A stretch of DNA of 64,000 bases from assembly GCA_041920215.1 (NCBI GenBank), contig JAYRSJ010000024.1, positions 1-64,000 of the forward strand, in the 5' to 3' direction. Positions 44,220 through 53,116 of this stretch are shown here, piece by piece. The notes under the pieces were generated by a model. It made no database searches, had not been told where the DNA came from, and was given only the letters and a program-made list of their open reading frames with translations. The stretch is from JAYRSJ01 sp041920215. Lineage in GTDB: Bacteria > Pseudomonadota > Gammaproteobacteria > Burkholderiales > Burkholderiaceae_C. The stretch's first letter is position 1. Every line of letters starts with the position of its first letter. Both the position numbers and the translations under genes were made by a program.

Positions 44220-46021
44220 TCACGCTCGACCAGCTCAACACCGCCAGCCCCGCCGACTTCGTCGCCCTGCTGGACGGCACCTATGAGCATTCGCCCTGGA
44301 TTGCGGAGCGCGCCGCCGCGGCAAGGCCCTTTCTGAGCCTGGCCCAGCTCAAGCACGCGCTCGCCAGCGTGGTGCGCGAGGCCACGCGGGACGAGCAGCT
44401 GGGCCTGATCCGCGCCCACCCCGAGCTGGCGGGCAAGGCGGCCATCGCGGGTGAGCTCACGGCCGAGTCCACGAACGAGCAAAGCCGCGCCGGCCTCACC
44501 GCCTGCACGCCGGAGGAATTCGCGCGCATCCAGCAGCTCAACGCCGACTACAAGGCCAAATTCGGCTGGCCCTTCATCCTGGCGGTGCGCGGCCCGCGCG
44601 GCCAGGGCCTGAGCCGGGGCGAGATCATCGCCACCTTCGCGCGCCGCCTGGCCGGCCATCCCGACTTCGAGCGCGCGGAATGCCTGCGCAACATCCATCG
44701 CATTGCCGAGATCCGGCTGAACGACAAGTTCGGCATCGAGCCCGTGCTGGGCAACCAGATCTGGGACTGGGCCGAGCAGCTCGCCCAGCATTCCGACCCC
44801 GGTTTCAAGGAGCAGGGGCAGCTGACCGTCACCTACCTGACCGAGGCGCACCGCGCCGTGGCCGCCCGGCTAGCCGCCTGGATGCGCGCGGACTGCGGCT
44901 TTGACGAGGTCCATATCGACGCGGTGGGCAATGTGGTCGGGGTCTATCACGGCAGCGACCCGGGCGCACCGCGCCTCTTGACCGGCAGCCATTACGACAC
45001 CGTGCGCAATGCCGGCAAGTACGACGGCCGCCTGGGCATCCTGGTGCCGATGCTCTGCGTGCGCGAGTTGCAGCGCGCCGGCCGGCGCCTGCCCTACGGC
45101 CTGGAGGTGGTGGGCTTCGCCGAGGAGGAAGGCCAGCGTTACAAGGCCACCTTCCTCGGCTCCGGCGCGCTGATAGCCCGCTTCAAGCCCGAGTGGCTGG
45201 CGCAGCAGGACGCCCAGGGCGTGACGATGCGCGACGCGATGCTGAGCGCCGGCTTGCCCGGCACGCTGGAGGCCATCCAGGCCCTGGCGCGCGACCCCAA
45301 GCGCTACCGCGGCTTCGTCGAGGTGCATATCGAGCAGGGGCCGGTGCTGAACGAGCTGGACCTGCCGCTGGGCATCGTCACCTCGATCAACGGCAGCGTG
45401 CGCTATGTGGGCGAGGTGCAAGGCATGGCCTCGCATGCCGGCACCACGCCGATGGACCGGCGCCGCGACGCGGCCGCCGCGGTGGCGGAGCTGATCCTTT
45501 ATGTGGAGCAGCGCGCCGGCTCGGTGCCGGACATGGTCGGCAAGGATCAGGAGGGCGCCGCCGTAACCGTCGGCACCGTGGGCATGCTGGAGGTACCGGC
45601 CGGCTCGATCAATGTCGTGCCCGGCCGCTGCAAGTTCAGCCTGGACCTGCGCGCCACCACCAATGCCGCGCGCGACGCGCTGGATGCCGACGTGCAGGCC
45701 GAGCTGGCCCGCATCTGCGCGCGCCGCGGCCTGAGCTTCAGCCTCGTGCCGACCGAGAACGCCAGCGCCGCGCCCAGCGACCCGGCCTGGCAGCAGCGCT
45801 GGGAGCGGGTCGTCGCGGGCCTCGGCCTGCCCTTGTTCCGCATGCCCTCGGGCGCCGGCCACGACGCGATGAAGCTGCACGAGGCCATGCCCCAGGCGAT
45901 GCTGTTCCTGCGCGGCCTGAACTCGGGCATCAGCCACAACCCGCTGGAAGCGATCAGCAACGACGACGCGGACCTCTGCGTGCGCGCCTTCCAGGCCTTG
46001 CTGGAACAGGAAGAACTCTGA
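44210..46021 (+). CDS. Bifunctional OHCU decarboxylase / allantoate amidohydrolase (uraD-allC fusion)
   Basis: 603 residues joining two sequential enzymes that are usually separate. Residues 1 to about 175 are UraD: catalytic His70 in IRAHPELAGKAA and Glu90 in STNEQSR, ending NIHRIAEIRLNDKFG; product is S-allantoin. From about 180 onwards is AllC-type M20 metallohydrolase: H261 in GSHYDTV, D272 in YDGRLG, E305-E307 in FAEEEGQRY, H373 in EVHIEQGP, and SGISHNPLE near the end. It makes ureidoglycolate, ammonia and CO2. The frame crosses the joint with no stop or shift. PuuE, the enzyme acting between the two steps, is the overlapping gene upstream. Confidence 0.92.
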   Translation: MGMITLDQLNTASPADFVALLDGTYEHSPWIAERAAAARPFLSLAQLKHALASVVREATRDEQLGLIRAHPELAGKAAIAGELTAESTNEQSRAGLTACTPEEFARIQQLNADYKAKFGWPFILAVRGPRGQGLSRGEIIATFARRLAGHPDFERAECLRNIHRIAEIRLNDKFGIEPVLGNQIWDWAEQLAQHSDPGFKEQGQLTVTYLTEAHRAVAARLAAWMRADCGFDEVHIDAVGNVVGVYHGSDPGAPRLLTGSHYDTVRNAGKYDGRLGILVPMLCVRELQRAGRRLPYGLEVVGFAEEEGQRYKATFLGSGALIARFKPEWLAQQDAQGVTMRDAMLSAGLPGTLEAIQALARDPKRYRGFVEVHIEQGPVLNELDLPLGIVTSINGSVRYVGEVQGMASHAGTTPMDRRRDAAAAVAELILYVEQRAGSVPDMVGKDQEGAAVTVGTVGMLEVPAGSINVVPGRCKFSLDLRATTNAARDALDADVQAELARICARRGLSFSLVPTENASAAPSDPAWQQRWERVVAGLGLPLFRMPSGAGHDAMKLHEAMPQAMLFLRGLNSGISHNPLEAISNDDADLCVRAFQALLEQEEL

Positions 46022-46024
46022 ACC

Positions 46025-47257
46025 ATGAACCCACACGACGCACAGCTGGATGCCTGGGTCGAGGCCCATTTCGACGAGGAGGTGCGCTTCCTCCAGGCCC
46101 TGGTGCAGGTGCCCACCGACACCCCGCCCGGCAACAACGCGCCGCATGCCGAACGCACCGCCGCCCTGCTGCAGGCCTTCGGCTACCAGGCCGAGCAGCA
46201 TGCGGTGCCCGAGGCCGAGGTGCGCGACTACGGCCTGCAATCGATCACCAACCTGATCGTGCGCCGCCGCTTCGCCGAGGGCGGCCCGGTGATCGCGCTC
46301 AACGCCCACGGCGACGTCGTCCCGCCCGGCGAGGGCTGGACCCACGGCCCCTACAGCGGCGAGATCGTCGACGGCAAGCTCTATGGCCGCGCCAGTGCGG
46401 TCAGCAAGAGCGACTTCGCGACCTACACCTTCGCGCTGCGCGCGCTGGAGTCGTTGGGCCTGCCCTTGAAGGGCGGCGTCGAGCTGCACTTTACCTACGA
46501 CGAGGAGTTCGGCGGCGAGCTGGGGCCAGGCTGGCTGCTGCGGCAAGGCCTCACCAAGCCCGACTATCTGCTGGCCGCCGGCTTCAGCTACCAGGTGGTC
46601 ACGGCCCACAACGGCTGCCTGCAGCTGGAGGTCACCTTGCACGGCCTGGCCTCGCATGCCGCCTACCCGCACACCGGCGTGGACGCGCTGCAGGCTGCCA
46701 ACCAGCTGCTCAGCGCGCTCTATGCCCACAACGCCGTGCTCAAGACCCGCCTGTCTCAGGTGCCGGGCATCAGCCACCCTTATCTGAACGTGGGCCGCAT
46801 CGAGGGCGGCAGCAATACCAATGTGGTGCCCGGCAAGGTCGTGATCAAGCTGGACCGCCGCATGATTCCCGAGGAGGACCCGGCGGCGGTAGAAGCCGAG
46901 GTGCGGGCCCTGATCGAGTCCACCGTGGCGGCCTGCCCCGGCATCCGCCTGGAGATCCGGCGCCTGCTGCTGGCCCATCCGATGACGCCCCTGCCCGGCG
47001 CGGCCCCCCTGGTCGCCGCCCTGCAAAAGCATGGCGAGGCGGTCTTCGGCGAACCCATCCCCACCTCGGGCACCCCGCTCTACACCGATGTGCGGCTTTA
47101 CACCGCGCGCGGCATCCCGGCCGCCATTTATGGCGCTGGGCCGCGCACCGTGCTGGAGAGCAATGCCAAGCGCGCCGACGAGCATCTGGTGCTGGAGGAT
47201 CTGCGGCGCGCGACCCAGGTAGTGGCGCGCACGCTTTACGAACTCCTGCGCGCCTGA
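46025..47257 (+). CDS. M20-family amidohydrolase (ArgE/DapE-like), possible ureide step
   Basis: 410-residue dinuclear-zinc hydrolase. Metal ligands: His in NAHGDVVPPG, Asp/Gly-rich LYGRASAVSKSDFATY, the Glu pair in YDEEFGG, and a late His in KRADEHLV. The lid domain runs about 175-285. The family splits N-acyl amino acids, dipeptides or ureides. Only 3 bp separate it from the uraD-allC fusion. A dedicated ureidoglycolate enzyme is not otherwise seen in the window, so it may hydrolyse ureidoglycolate or an N-carbamoyl compound; that is inference from position. Confidence 0.82.
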   Translation: MNPHDAQLDAWVEAHFDEEVRFLQALVQVPTDTPPGNNAPHAERTAALLQAFGYQAEQHAVPEAEVRDYGLQSITNLIVRRRFAEGGPVIALNAHGDVVPPGEGWTHGPYSGEIVDGKLYGRASAVSKSDFATYTFALRALESLGLPLKGGVELHFTYDEEFGGELGPGWLLRQGLTKPDYLLAAGFSYQVVTAHNGCLQLEVTLHGLASHAAYPHTGVDALQAANQLLSALYAHNAVLKTRLSQVPGISHPYLNVGRIEGGSNTNVVPGKVVIKLDRRMIPEEDPAAVEAEVRALIESTVAACPGIRLEIRRLLLAHPMTPLPGAAPLVAALQKHGEAVFGEPIPTSGTPLYTDVRLYTARGIPAAIYGAGPRTVLESNAKRADEHLVLEDLRRATQVVARTLYELLRA

Positions 47258-47267
47258 GAGCCGGCGC

Positions 47268-48605
47268 TCAGCGCGGCGCCGCCGCGCCGGGCGCCTGCTC
47301 CTGGACGATGGCCCGCCGCAGGGCCAGCTGCTCGGCGCTGTAGGGGCTCCAGTCGCTGCGCCGCTCGTACAGCCGGTAGAGCCCGTCCAGATTGGCCCGT
47401 ATCGGCCGCTGCAGCGCCTCGGGCGCCAACGCCAGGGCGCGCAGCAGCCCACGCCCCAGCTGCTGGCTGGCCGCGGCGTCGAAGCCCGCAGCGCCCGGCG
47501 CGCCGGCCCGCGCCACTGCGGCCAGCTGGTGGGCGGCGGCATAGTCAGGCATCAGCAGCGCCGCGCTGTCGAAGCGCTCGGCGGCCTTGTGCCAGTCGCC
47601 CCGCTCCCAGTCCAGCCAGCCGCGCAGCGCCGCCGCTAGGCCCCAGGCCGGCGGCGCCAGCTCGGCCGGTACCGCCCGCTCATAGCGCAGCAGACCGGCC
47701 TCGATGGCGCGCAGCGCCCGCGCACGCTCGGCCGCACCCACGCCACCGGCCCGCAACCGCATAAAGCCGGCCACCGCGTCGACAAAGCCCAGCTCGGGCA
47801 GCCAGCGCTGCAGCGACCACGGCGCCAGCGCCTCGTCCGGGCCGCGCACCCGCACCCAGCCGCTGGGGCCACCGGCCATGGGCCTGAGCTGCATCCAGTC
47901 GCCGCGGGCCTCGCCTATCCAGAAGGCAAAAGCCTCATGCGGCTTGAAATCGATGGAGCGGCCGGGCGAGTCGGCACGCGGCTGCTGGCGCAACAGCATG
48001 GCCTGGCGGAAGTCGCGATCGATGCGGACCAGCTCGGCCCGGCTGATTCGTCGCGGCGCAAAACCCAGGGCCTGAGCCGGCAGGCCGGCCTGCAGCTCGA
48101 AGGCGTCCGCGCCGGCCCCGGCCTTGACGAAGAGCCGCTCGTTCTCGGGGCCGCTGCTGCCCTGGCGCACAAAGCGCAGATAGCTCTGCAGATAGAACTC
48201 GCCGCCCTGCTCGAACACGCGGCCCCAGAGCAGCAGCAGGGCCTGGCCGGGCTTCAGCGCCCCCGGGCCGCCCGGCCGCCCCACCCGCGCCAGCACCTGC
48301 TCCACATCGCAGAGCTGGCCGGCTTCGGCCAGCAGGTTCTTGGCGCCGATCGAGCCGTACTTCAGCAGGCCCATCAGCACTTCCAGATGCACCAGCGAGG
48401 CGATCTGGCGGCTGCCTTCGAAGAGCTCGCGCGCCAGCGGCGCGCCGGACGCGGACTCGAACCGGTAGGGCAGCACCATCACATTGAGGGCGGCATTGGG
48501 AAACACCGAGGCGTACTGACAGGGTTCGACCCCGCCGGCCCGGGACGGCCCCGCCAGCGCAGCCCCCAGCATCAGCAGCCCGGCGATCCGCAGGTTTCGC
48601 AGCAT
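47268..48605 (-). CDS. Uncharacterised exported protein
   Basis: 445 residues. The ATG at 48605 has GGAGGG 4 nt upstream and begins a clear signal peptide MLRNLRIAGLLMLGAALAG, so it is preferred over an ATG four codons earlier. Mature sequence has Cys pair C29 and about C99, a helical N-terminal half (ALARELFEGSRQIASLVHLEVL) and a Trp-rich segment FAFWIGEARGDWMQLRPMAGGPSGWVRV (around 240-265) that looks like an SH3-type barrel. TPR-like helices follow. I do not recognise a family. It follows two other unknown envelope genes on the same strand, 46 bp away, with a tetranucleotide repeat in the gap. Confidence 0.6.
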   Translation of the reverse strand: MLRNLRIAGLLMLGAALAGPSRAGGVEPCQYASVFPNAALNVMVLPYRFESASGAPLARELFEGSRQIASLVHLEVLMGLLKYGSIGAKNLLAEAGQLCDVEQVLARVGRPGGPGALKPGQALLLLWGRVFEQGGEFYLQSYLRFVRQGSSGPENERLFVKAGAGADAFELQAGLPAQALGFAPRRISRAELVRIDRDFRQAMLLRQQPRADSPGRSIDFKPHEAFAFWIGEARGDWMQLRPMAGGPSGWVRVRGPDEALAPWSLQRWLPELGFVDAVAGFMRLRAGGVGAAERARALRAIEAGLLRYERAVPAELAPPAWGLAAALRGWLDWERGDWHKAAERFDSAALLMPDYAAAHQLAAVARAGAPGAAGFDAAASQQLGRGLLRALALAPEALQRPIRANLDGLYRLYERRSDWSPYSAEQLALRRAIVQEQAPGAAAPR

Positions 48606-48632
48606 GGTGCCCTCCATCCTTCAGTCGACAGT

Positions 48633-48660
48633 CATTCATTCATTCAATCATTCATTCATC
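48633..48660. repeat. CATT tetranucleotide microsatellite
   Basis: Seven tetramers, CATT three times, one CAAT, then CATT twice and CATC, in the gap between two minus-strand genes. It overlaps the stop codon of the upstream gene. On the transcript it reads as GAAT/ATGA repeats 28 nt before the ribosome-binding region of the next gene. A related but less regular run lies before the porin. Confidence 0.75.
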
Positions 48661-49521
48661 GCAGGGCCGGGCCGGCGGCGCATGCAGGCGCAGCTGGCCG
48701 GTCTTGGGATAGCTGGCATCGGCCAGGGCCTGGACGACGGCGCGACCGGCGGCGCCGTCCACCTGCTCGCGCAAGGCGGCCAGATCGCTCTTGCTGCGCC
48801 CGGTCAGCGGGCGGCGCGCGATGCCCGCCAGCAGCTGCGCGGCGCGGCAGAGATTGCGGTGGGCCAGTTCGTAGCTGCGCTCGCGCAGCAGCTTGAAGCC
48901 AAAGGCGCTGGCCACGAAGGCATCGATATCGCCGGGCCGCGCCACCAGCATCACCGGGTCGGGGGCCGGCGCGGCACCGGCCTCCGGGTAGCGCAGGCGC
49001 TGCAGCGCGGCGCTGCCCGCGCCGCCGGACTGCGCCTGCTCGTTCGCTTCCTTCTGCAGCGGCACCAGCAGATAGTTCATCTGCGCCTGCGGCTGGGGCT
49101 TGCCGTCCGCTCCGGTGCCGCTGCTCAGCAAACCCCAGACCTCCAGCAGCACGCGGCGGGTATGCAGCGCGTCGACCAGGGCCGGGCTGAAGTCCTGCCC
49201 GTCCAGCGCCGGCGCGCGGCCATGGCAGGCGACGAAGCGCACATCGGTGCCCGGCGAAAGAATCCATTGCGCATCGCGGTTCTGGTCCAGCTCGAACTGC
49301 AGCTGCTGCATGAACTGACGCAGCGGCGGGCCTGGTGGCAGCAGGCTGCCGCTGGGCTCGCTGAGAAAGACGCTGAAACGGCCCGCCGCCGGCTGGCAGT
49401 CGACGATGGCGGCCTGGGCGGTGGCTGTGCCAAGCAGCAGCGTCAGCATCAGGGCCAGGTCTTGCCGCAGCCGGTGGCGCAGGCGGTTCGGGGGGCTCAG
49501 GGGGTTCAGGCAGTTGCTCAT
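48652..49521 (-). CDS. Uncharacterised exported protein, operon partner
   Basis: 289 residues, with a positively charged N terminus (RLRHRLRQDL) and a hydrophobic stretch LALMLTLLLGTATAQA, a signal peptide cleaving near residue 38. Mature part: VDCQPAAGRFSVFLSEPSGSLL, a block with QFELDQNRDAQWILSPGTDVRF, and LVARPGDIDAFVASAFGFKLL. Cys pair about C42 and C99 may be disulfide-linked. No family recognised. The ATG overlaps the stop of the next upstream gene (ATGA), and the chain stops inside a tetranucleotide repeat. Confidence 0.55.
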   Translation of the reverse strand: MSNCLNPLSPPNRLRHRLRQDLALMLTLLLGTATAQAAIVDCQPAAGRFSVFLSEPSGSLLPPGPPLRQFMQQLQFELDQNRDAQWILSPGTDVRFVACHGRAPALDGQDFSPALVDALHTRRVLLEVWGLLSSGTGADGKPQPQAQMNYLLVPLQKEANEQAQSGGAGSAALQRLRYPEAGAAPAPDPVMLVARPGDIDAFVASAFGFKLLRERSYELAHRNLCRAAQLLAGIARRPLTGRSKSDLAALREQVDGAAGRAVVQALADASYPKTGQLRLHAPPARPCDE

Positions 49522-50204
49522 ACCGGCTTCTCCTCGGACAGCCACTGCAGGGCCAGGCGCACCGACTGCTGCAGGCGCGGATACACCTCGGCCGGTCCCT
49601 CGGGCGGCTGGCGCAGCAGGGCCAGCAGGGCCTGGGGCCGGCCGGCGGCCGCGGCCTCCACCAGGCGCTGGTAGCGCAGCAGGGCCGGCCGGGCCTGGCT
49701 GCAGCCATGCTGGCCCAGCATCAGCACCAGCTGCTCCTGCGCCTGCCAGTCGTACTGCTGACGCAGGCTCAGCACCCGGGGCAAGGCCTGGCACAGCAGC
49801 TGCGGTTCGCGCAGCGCCAGCGCATTCAAGCCCTCGGCCGCAGCCAGGGTTGCGATGCCGCTGCCGCGCAAGGCGCTCAGCAGGCCCGGCAGCGCCGGCT
49901 CGCCATAGGCGGCCAGCAGGATGGCGGCGCTGCGCAGCTCGGCCTCGGTCGGTGCGCGCGCCGGCTCCCTGGCCTGGCCGTAGAGCTGCTGCAGAAGGCC
50001 CTGCATTTCCTTGGTGTAACTGAGGTCCAGCTGGCGCTGCTTGATCGCCAGATCGACCGAGTCCTTCAGCGCAAAGCCCAGCACCAGCAGCACCGCGGCG
50101 GCCAGCAGCTTGGGCAGCTCGGCCCCCATCCAGGCGAGAAAGCGGCGTGCCGCGGGCGGCTCTGCCGTTTGCTGTGCTTGCTGCTGCCGCTGCTGCTCGT
50201 CCAT
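49518..50204 (-). CDS. Membrane-anchored helical-repeat protein
   Basis: 228 residues from ATG 50204 (the frame is open to 50414 but that part is unconvincing). A Gln-rich N terminus (QQRQQQAQQ), one membrane helix at about 31-49 (LLAAAVLLVLGFALKDSV), then HEAT-like helices (AAYGEPALPGLLSALRGSGIATLAAAEGL). First gene of a three-gene run of unknown envelope proteins. No family identified; a membrane scaffold is the only inference. Confidence 0.55.
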   Translation of the reverse strand: MDEQQRQQQAQQTAEPPAARRFLAWMGAELPKLLAAAVLLVLGFALKDSVDLAIKQRQLDLSYTKEMQGLLQQLYGQAREPARAPTEAELRSAAILLAAYGEPALPGLLSALRGSGIATLAAAEGLNALALREPQLLCQALPRVLSLRQQYDWQAQEQLVLMLGQHGCSQARPALLRYQRLVEAAAAGRPQALLALLRQPPEGPAEVYPRLQQSVRLALQWLSEEKPV

Positions 50205-50357
50205 ACCCGGCCACCCATCCTTATCGTCGCTGTACGGGGTTCGATCGCTGCCACTGTGGGCGCCGGCCTGCGGCCCGTCAAACCCTAGCTTGATGCACCG
50301 GGGTTCGGCCATGGGGCATGGACCGGCCGCACAGCCCCTTGCTGGTGCCGCGGGGCC

Positions 50358-50401
50358 GGTGCTCGCACAGATACCCGATACCAGCCCCCTGCGCCAGCAC
50401 C
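50358..50401 (+). other. Possible structured leader of the ABC importer transcript
   Basis: A long hairpin: GGTGCT-CGCA (50358-50367), 22-nt loop with the repeated GATACC-like element, TGCG-CC-AGCACC (50390-50401). It lies about 60 nt before the importer's first ATG, whose ribosome-binding site is GGAGAG (50449-50454). I cannot assign it to a riboswitch class. Confidence 0.35.
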
Positions 50402-50461
50402 CGCGGCATGGCATGGAGCTTGCTGAACCAAGGGCATCGCCACAGACCGGAGAGCCTCACC

Positions 50462-51496
50462 ATGCGCCTGCCGCGCCGCCATTGCCTCAGCCTCGCGCTG
50501 GCCACCCTGCTGCTGAGCCCAGCGCTGCAGGCCCAGCCGCCGCAGCCGCTCAAGTTCCAGCTCGACTGGCGCTTCGAGGGTCCCTCGGCGCTGTTCCTGC
50601 TGCCCATCGCCAAGGGCCATTTCAAGGCGGCCGGACTCGATGTGACGCTGGACGCCGGCAATGGCTCGGGCGGCGCGGTGACCCGGGTGGCCTCGGGCTC
50701 CTATGACCTGGGCTTTGCCGACCTGGCCGCGCTGATGGAGTTCCATGCCAACAACCCCGATGCGCCCAACAAGCCGGTCGCGGTGATGATGGTCTACAAC
50801 AACACGCCGGCCGCGGTGCTCGCGCTGAAGAAGTCCGGCATCGCGAGCGTCGCGCAGCTGAGCGGCAAAAAGCTGGGCGCACCCGTGTTCGACGCCGGCC
50901 GCAAGGGCTTCCCCATCTTTGCCCAGGCCAACAAGATCAGCGCCGTGACCTGGACCAGCATGGATCCGCCGCTGCGCGAGACCATGCTGGTGCGCGGGGA
51001 CATCGATGCGATCACCGGCTTCTCCTTCACCTCGCTGCTGAACCTGGAAGCACGCGGCATCAAGGCCGCCGATGTGCAGATCTTTCCCTATGCCGAGCAC
51101 GGCGTGAAGCTCTACGGCAATGCCATCATCGCCAGCCCGAAGCTGCTCAAGGAGAAGCCCGAAGCGGTCAAGGCCTTTCTGCTGGCCTTTGCCAAGGGCG
51201 CCAAAGAGGTGATGGCCAATCCGGATGCCGCGATCGCCTATGTCAAGCAGCGCGACGGCATCATCAACGAGGCGCTGGAGAAACGCCGCCTGCGCCTGGC
51301 CATCGATGCGGTGATCGCCAGCCCCGATGCGCGCGCCGAGGGCTTCGGGCAAGTCCTGGCCCCGCGCCTGGCCCTGATGGCCAGCCAGATCTCGGATGCC
51401 TATGGCACCAAGACCCGCGTCGTGCCGGAGGCGGTATGGAATGGCGCCTTCCTGCCCAGCAGGGCCGAGCTGGATGTCTTGCCGCCCAAGCGCTGA
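50462..51496 (+). CDS. ABC substrate-binding protein, NitT/TauT (ThiY/SsuA-like) family
   Basis: 344 residues. Signal peptide MRLPRRHCLSLALATLLLSP, cleavage after LQA about residue 23. The mature protein opens KFQLDWRFEGPSALFLLPIAKGHF, the typical NMT1/ThiY-like lobe; GYGDLG-like positions read SYDLGFADLAAL. This family carries nitrate, taurine, sulfonates, thiamine precursors or other small organics. Position between purine-degradation genes and the ureD/urea cluster suggests a nitrogenous ligand, for example allantoin or another ureide; this is unproved. The permease and ATPase follow directly. Confidence 0.85.
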   Translation: MRLPRRHCLSLALATLLLSPALQAQPPQPLKFQLDWRFEGPSALFLLPIAKGHFKAAGLDVTLDAGNGSGGAVTRVASGSYDLGFADLAALMEFHANNPDAPNKPVAVMMVYNNTPAAVLALKKSGIASVAQLSGKKLGAPVFDAGRKGFPIFAQANKISAVTWTSMDPPLRETMLVRGDIDAITGFSFTSLLNLEARGIKAADVQIFPYAEHGVKLYGNAIIASPKLLKEKPEAVKAFLLAFAKGAKEVMANPDAAIAYVKQRDGIINEALEKRRLRLAIDAVIASPDARAEGFGQVLAPRLALMASQISDAYGTKTRVVPEAVWNGAFLPSRAELDVLPPKR

Positions 51497-51508
51497 GGCG
51501 GGCCCATC

Positions 51509-52321
51509 ATGGACAACTTCGTCGAATTCCGGCGGGTCTGGCTCGCCTACAACGATGAGCTCTGGGAACAGGGCAAGTTCGCGGTCGAGGACATCTCGCT
51601 GACGCTCAAGCGCGGCGAGTTCGCCGCCATCGTCGGGCCTTCGGGCTGCGGCAAGAGCACCTTCATGAAGCTGGCCACCGGGCTGAAGCAGCCCAGCCGT
51701 GGCGAGATCCATGTGGACGGTCAGCCGGTCGACGGGCCGCTGAAGATCAGCGGCATGGCCTTCCAGGCCGCCTCGCTCTTGCCCTGGCGCACCACCTTGC
51801 AGAACGTGATGCTGCCGCTGGAGATCGTCGAGCCGCACCGCAGCCAGCTGCGTGCCAGGAAGGCCGAGTATGTCGAGCGCGCCCGCGCGCTGCTGGCCGG
51901 CGTCGGCCTGTCGGGCTATGAGGACAAGTTCCCCTGGCAGCTCTCCGGCGGCATGCAGCAGCGCGCCAGCATCTGCCGCGCGCTGATCCACGAACCCCAG
52001 CTGCTCTTGCTGGACGAGCCCTTCGGCGCGCTCGACGCCTTCACCCGCGAGGAGCTCTGGTGCGCGCTGCGCGATCTGCAGGCGGCCCAGGGTTTCAATG
52101 TGATCCTGGTGACCCACGATCTGCGCGAGAGCGTGTTCCTGGCCGACACCGTCTATGTGATGAGCAAAAGGCCGGGCCGCCTGCTGCACCGGCGCGAGAT
52201 CGAACTGCCGCGCCCGCGCGAGCTGGAGCTGACGTACACGCCGGCCTTCACCGAGATCGTCCATGAGCTGCGCGGCCATATCGGTGCCTTGAGGAAGAGT
52301 GGCGCGGAGCTGGCGCAATGA
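51509..52321 (+). CDS. ABC importer ATP-binding protein, NitT/TauT family
   Basis: 270 residues. Walker A GPSGCGKST at 43-51, Q-loop region MAFQAASLLPWRTT, signature LSGGMQQRASI, Walker B LLLLDEPFGALD and switch His in LVTHDL. All catalytic residues intact. It starts 12 bp after the binding protein and overlaps the permease by 4 bp. Confidence 0.92.
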   Translation: MDNFVEFRRVWLAYNDELWEQGKFAVEDISLTLKRGEFAAIVGPSGCGKSTFMKLATGLKQPSRGEIHVDGQPVDGPLKISGMAFQAASLLPWRTTLQNVMLPLEIVEPHRSQLRARKAEYVERARALLAGVGLSGYEDKFPWQLSGGMQQRASICRALIHEPQLLLLDEPFGALDAFTREELWCALRDLQAAQGFNVILVTHDLRESVFLADTVYVMSKRPGRLLHRREIELPRPRELELTYTPAFTEIVHELRGHIGALRKSGAELAQ

Positions 52322-53097
52322 CAGTCAGAAAGAAACCCCATCGGCTGTTCCAGCGCTATGCCTCCTCCCTGCTGCTGCTGGCCATCCTGCTGCTGTGGCA
52401 GCTGCTCTGCAGCGCGCTGCAGGTCTCGGAGTTCATCTTCCCCAGCCCCTGGGCCATCGCGCAGGCCGCGGCCGAGCATGGCCCCACCCTGCTTGCTCAT
52501 GCCTGGCGCACCTTCTGGGTCACGGTCGCGGGCTTCGGCATCGCCATCGTCGTCGGCGTGCTGCTGGGCTTTCTGATGGGCAGCTCGGCGCTGGCCTACC
52601 AGGCCATGTACCCGCTGATGACCGGCTTCAACGCCCTGCCCAAGGCGGCCTTTGTGCCCATCCTGGTGGTGTGGCTGGGCATCGGCGTCGGCCCGGCCAT
52701 CCTGACCGCCTTCCTGATCAGCTTCTTTCCCATCATGGTCAATATCGCTACCGGCCTGGCCACGCTGGAGCCCGAGCTGGAGGATGTGCTGCGGGTGCTG
52801 GGCGCCAAGCGCTGGGATGTGCTGCTCAAGGTGGGGCTGCCGCGCTCGCTGCCCTATTTCTTCGCGGCGCTGAAGGTTGCGATCACCCTGGCCTTTGTCG
52901 GCACCACGGTGTCCGAGATGACCGCCGCCAACGAGGGCATCGGCTATCTGCTGATCTCGGCCGGCGCCTCGATGCAGATGGGCCTGGCCTTTGCCGGCCT
53001 GCTGCTCGTCGGCGCAATGGCGATGCTGATGTACGAGCTGTTCGCGGTGCTGGAGCGCCGCCTGACCGGCTGGGCGCATCGCGGCGAGCGGCACTGA
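52318..53097 (+). CDS. ABC importer permease, NitT/TauT family
   Basis: 259-residue inner-membrane permease with about six helices and the BPD loop at about 159-180 (VLRVLGAKRWDVLLKVGLPRSLPYFFAALK). GTTVSEMTAANEGIGYLL near residue 198 is the usual late motif of SsuC/TauC-like permeases. The start overlaps the ATPase stop. The porin follows 84 bp later on the same strand. Confidence 0.92.
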   Translation: MTVRKKPHRLFQRYASSLLLLAILLLWQLLCSALQVSEFIFPSPWAIAQAAAEHGPTLLAHAWRTFWVTVAGFGIAIVVGVLLGFLMGSSALAYQAMYPLMTGFNALPKAAFVPILVVWLGIGVGPAILTAFLISFFPIMVNIATGLATLEPELEDVLRVLGAKRWDVLLKVGLPRSLPYFFAALKVAITLAFVGTTVSEMTAANEGIGYLLISAGASMQMGLAFAGLLLVGAMAMLMYELFAVLERRLTGWAHRGERH

Positions 53098-53116
53098 GCG
53101 CCCCGCCCTCTCTCTC

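Noticed and set aside
50281..50461. Assignment of the importer leader to a purine, TPP or xanthine riboswitch
   Set aside because: I cannot match conserved bases of any known class with confidence; only the hairpin itself is reported.
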